Of a stretch of 64,000 nt of DNA, positions 60,801 to 64,000 are shown piece by piece (position 1 is the first letter of the stretch; each line of letters starts with the position of its first letter). The stretch spans positions 2,390,441 through 2,454,440 of the forward strand of contig NC_031471.1 of NCBI RefSeq assembly GCF_000006565.2, in the 5' to 3' direction. The stretch comes from Toxoplasma gondii ME49 (Eukaryota; Apicomplexa; Conoidasida; Eucoccidiorida; Sarcocystidae). The notes beneath the pieces were generated by a model. The model had not been told where the DNA came from, did not search any database, and was given only the letters and a program-made list of their open reading frames with translations. The position numbers and the translations under genes were made by a program.

Positions 60801-62351
60801 CTGATAATGCGAGTAACATGCCTGACAATTTCTCCAGCGTGATGTACCTCTTCTGTTTCGTGTCTACGACTACGCCACTTATCATCACGACTGAAGAGCT
60901 ATACTCACACTGCGTTTCAATCACACTGTTTTCCCCTCACATGTCACCTGAGCGTTCGGTTCCATGACAGGAAACTCACCTGAGTCTTGTATACTATCGG
61001 GTGGAAAATTTTCTCCAGTTTCGTGTGGGCTAAGGGGCAGCAGCCATCCGGGCACCTACAAGGCATCACCATCACACCACCGTCGACGGAACATCCGAAT
61101 TCTCCGCGTCTAAACTGGTGACGCGTTAGCCAGCAGTTGGTGAAGACGGATAGAACACGCTGCATGTCGGCAGACGTCGTGACTCCATCAAGTGATATCT
61201 TGCGTTTCGTCTGCGTCAGAAGGTGTTCTGTACAACGCGTGCCGTCTGTAACGCAACATAAGGGATTCCAGTGCATATTGGTCATTCCCTCTCTGCTACC
61301 AGGTTAGTATGTTGGCGTTCATGCGGGGTGCCATAAGTTCATTAAGTGAAGGTTCCCCTCAACGTTTCAGGTGGCCTCTTATCACCACTCTCATTCAAAA
61401 CACAGCCAACTACAGGGGTTTAGACCCCTCACCGAAGGCTCACCTCCTGCTATGGGGACAATCCACTGGTAGGTAGAAGTGGACGTGCGGGTCTCGTCGG
61501 TCAAATTTGGCGAGGTCAAAAGGAGCCGGACGTCGTACATCGAAATGGCGAGAAATAGGTACACCTGATGCCTGAACTGGCGCCGCCGATGGAACTGCCC
61601 CTACCAAATTCACCGAACCAAACATACTTCTTCCGTTTCTTACTCCGCAACCAGGGAACATCCCCGGCGAGCCGCCGGGTCCCTGTGGACCCGCCGACGG
61701 TCCTGGCATTGTGTTGTTCAACGATGCGCTTCCACACATATGTCCCATCTCTGCGGGGACTAGGGTTGGCCCAAGGGGATGCAACGGCTGTGGAAGCTGG
61801 AATGGTGCGAAGGCAGACGCCCCTGTTCCTCCGCAAGGAAACCCTGGTGACGCACCGTAAGCAGATGGGGTACTTGCCACTGGGGACCCAACATGCCCTG
61901 CAGAACCGCTCCCCATGCCTACCCCTGATGCCTGCATGTTGGCCGATTGTGTCTGCAAAGAACGTCCCAGTTGAATCGGGGCGTTGCCCCACGGGCTAGA
62001 AACAACTTGCCTTCCACGGAAGCTAACAGCTTCAGAAAGTGGTGTTGAGCTTCCACTGGGATTTGCACCCGTGGAGCTGTGCTGGACGGTGCCGGTTGAA
62101 TTTGGTGTCCCAGAAGTCAAACTGAACACCGACGGAGGGCTACCACAGGCCGGGGATCCGCACGACGGAGCAAGTGATGACAGTGGCGGAAACGTTACTG
62201 AAGCGAAGTACTGCTGACTCTCCGAAGGAGGGCACGCGAAGGCCCCCCGTGATGCCGTTGCCTGACTGAAGGGCGAACGGGGAGGCATCGGCGCGAGTGA
62301 TGGAGCAAGCGACGACGTTGAAGAGACACGCATACAGAGGGAAAGATGCAT
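54873..62351 (-). CDS. Large CCCH zinc-finger protein
   Basis: Three exons: about 62351-61444, 61292-60980 and 60683-54873, phase-consistent, 2343 residues. Exon 1 is Ser/Gly/Pro-rich and closes with 'FDRRDPHVHFYLPVDCPH'. Exon 2 ends with a CCCH-like knuckle (CRCPDGCCPLAH) and 'LEKIFHPIVYKTQ'. Exon 3 opens with a clean second finger, C-x7-C-x5-C-x3-H (TCQMSLSSRCEYYSKCAFYH). The linker between them (…AH-x3-E-x3-HPxxYKT-xxC) is the standard spacing of tandem CCCH RNA-binding proteins. A Gln-rich helix follows (QRQQQQRQ), then about 1800 residues of low-complexity Ser/Gly/Glu sequence in one 5.8 kb exon. A cytosolic role in mRNA binding and turnover or translation is inferred from the fingers only. 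The start is uncertain: an acceptor-like ttgtttag precedes the frame at about 62373, so a further 5' exon may exist. Confidence 0.8.
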
Positions 62352-64000
62352 CCCACCGCTCGTTGCGTCCACCTAAACAACTTGATCCGAAGTGCATCAG
62401 ACTTGGTACCCGAACGTCCGTTCCAAACTACCTTCTTATGCAATTTTATTATTGCAACCGATCGCGTGGCACATCCCTGAACGATGACACAGCTGACTTC
62501 CCCTGTTTCGGCAAAAACAGTTATAACCCTTTGCACACGAAGAGAGTGGCTGCAAAGTGGAGGCTCAGTGGACGCGAGGAATATCAACAAATTGCCAACA
62601 ACAAAAGAACTGACGCCTTTAATTAGGCACACTGAAAGAGAGACATGGTGGAATCCATGCATGCGGCGATACCGAAAATAGGTGACAGCCGAGAATCCGT
62701 GTATGACTAAGATGTGAGGGACCGTCAACGATATGCGACGAGCCTCACGACATCTGCAGCAAACGAAAGCATCGGCAGAATGCAAGTCAAAGTTTCCGAG
62801 AATGCAACTTCTAACTCTGTGCACACACGTTGATGATCACACAACTGTAGCACGAGTACCATACGTGCTACTCGCTACTGACGTCTCCGAACCGACAGGA
62901 AACGGGGGAGAGTCCACGAAGACACATGATTTCCACCATATGCACAAATGGTGCCTTCATCCTGTGGTGGATTCATTTCACAGTTACAAAAGCAGAGAAC
63001 TATTTATAGACACGGGTTCAGCGTTCAACAAGCACCCTCCCGAACACAGGGGGAACAGAAAAAACAGATCAGGTCGATGTGTTTTTCTGAAAACACCTGG
63101 GTGGAACTATCACCCGAGCGCCAGCTTTCATCTGTCGCCCGCCGTCCAACTACTATCCTACAAGGGCAACAAGAACACCGCGGAGATGACACAGAAGGAA
63201 CTTGTGGTACTACAGAAAGCGACAACGTCTTCAGTGGTCCAAAATTGTCTTTGACAGCCTCTGGTATGTGTTACATTCGTCCATACAACCAGTCACAAGC
63301 GGCAAAAGCCATCTTTCCCCAAGGAAATCCAAACGTGTTCCACGAGCCAAAGTGGCGCTAGTGCCCCGACACCTTCAGGGAGAAAGGTTCCGTCACAGCG
63401 TTTTGGAAATACTGACCCCCGCTCACACTTTACTGGCAGTGTGGCTCGGAATTTGGGGAAGCTTCTCGCTCGCAGAGGTGTCACAATGAAACATGTAACC
63501 AGGGCATTCAGTATACTGCACTGCATTTTCATAGGGAAGGTGCTCAGAACATACCACAGCACTCAAAAAGTGAAACCTACCTGTAGTCTCCTCATTAGCG
63601 CACCCGTCTACACGCGCTGGATCAGAGACGGCACTCGGTCAACTGCCGAGACCACCCGTTGGACAACAGAGACGAAGGGTGGCACCGCTGGCTTGCGGCA
63701 AGCCTCCTTGACTCGCTCCTATGCGGCGGTGCTGTTAACGTGAGCCGCAATACGATTCTCCCGGTGTTCAAATCGATCCGGCCTATCACTGCGGAGCCAC
63801 CGCCACTGGCGGTCCGACTCACCAAATCCGACGCTGTTGCGAAATCCTTGCTCGCTCGATATAGTTAATGTTGGACCCGAACGTGTGTAAGGCACAAACT
63901 GGTAAAAGCGTTGAGCGCGAATCCGTCGGGCAATTAGCCGAGTGAGCTTTCGCGTGCCCGGTGGAGCAGGCCAATGGTTCTGTGTTGGGGTGCCTACGTA
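62352..64000. other. 5' flank of the CCCH gene
   Basis: 1.65 kb upstream of the minus-strand gene to the window edge. It has a double TGCATGC core (ccatgcatgcggc) near 62658-62668. Small open frames on both strands show no domain or start context. Probably leader, promoter and possibly a non-coding first exon. Confidence 0.45.

Noticed and set aside
1..64000. Organelle-derived insertions, retroelements, CRISPR or bacterial-type systems
   Set aside because: No cox/cob-like frames, reverse transcriptase or integrase motifs, long terminal repeats or spaced direct repeats were recognised by eye. A similarity search would be needed for short fragments.

Overview
This window is nuclear DNA from a coccidian apicomplexan, most likely a sarcocystid close to Toxoplasma, Hammondia or Neospora. 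The genes are intron-rich. The core octamer TGCATGCA and its TGCATGC core recur throughout, and purine-rich coding strands alternate with pyrimidine-rich introns and leaders. Many (TA)n microsatellites lie in introns and UTRs. Start codons sit in a CAAAATGG/GAAAATGG context, and predicted proteins carry long Ser/Glu/Arg-rich low-complexity insertions. The sequence alone does not fix the species. All gene models below were assembled by hand from splice signals, phase and family consensus.

Layout: (1) <174-2422, plus: 3' part of a DNAJC21/Jjj1-type co-chaperone (60S ribosome maturation). (2) 6732-11344, plus: an eight-exon TVP38/TMEM64 (VTT-domain) membrane protein. (3) 13352-27519, minus: a 20-exon polytopic protein of the OSCA/CSC1/TMEM63 mechanosensitive-channel type, whose exons join in phase to about 1280 residues. 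(4) 28181-29641, minus: a small seven-exon DHYC-variant palmitoyltransferase with four introns of only 55-67 nt and a degenerate zinc-binding region. (5) 32261-about 41038, minus: a TypA/BipA translational GTPase with a roughly 520-residue N-terminal extension that suggests organelle (apicoplast) targeting. (6) 42355-51098, plus: BOP1/Erb1, the 60S-biogenesis WD40 protein, in eleven exons; it is divergent from typA across a 1.3 kb shared promoter region. (7) 54873-about 62351, minus: a roughly 2340-residue CCCH zinc-finger protein with one 5.8 kb exon. Seven genes in 64 kb fits the expected density.

The genes do not form a pathway. Two of them (DNAJC21 and BOP1) act in large-subunit biogenesis and a third (TypA) acts on ribosomes, probably in an organelle. 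Three adjacent genes (VTT, TMEM63-like, DHHC) encode polytopic membrane proteins. The long gaps (2.4-6.7, 11.3-13.3, 29.6-32.3, 51.1-54.9 and 62.4-64 kb) look like UTRs, promoters and microsatellites. I found no tRNA, rRNA, mobile element, organelle-derived insertion or CRISPR in them.

I see no convincing new multi-gene system. The most unusual signals are: the degenerate DHYC enzyme with its micro-introns; GC-AG introns in two neighbouring genes; a perfect 16-bp hairpin inside a VTT-domain exon; the alveolate TMEM63-like gene with a 500-residue disordered tail; and the large insertions in the TypA GTPase.
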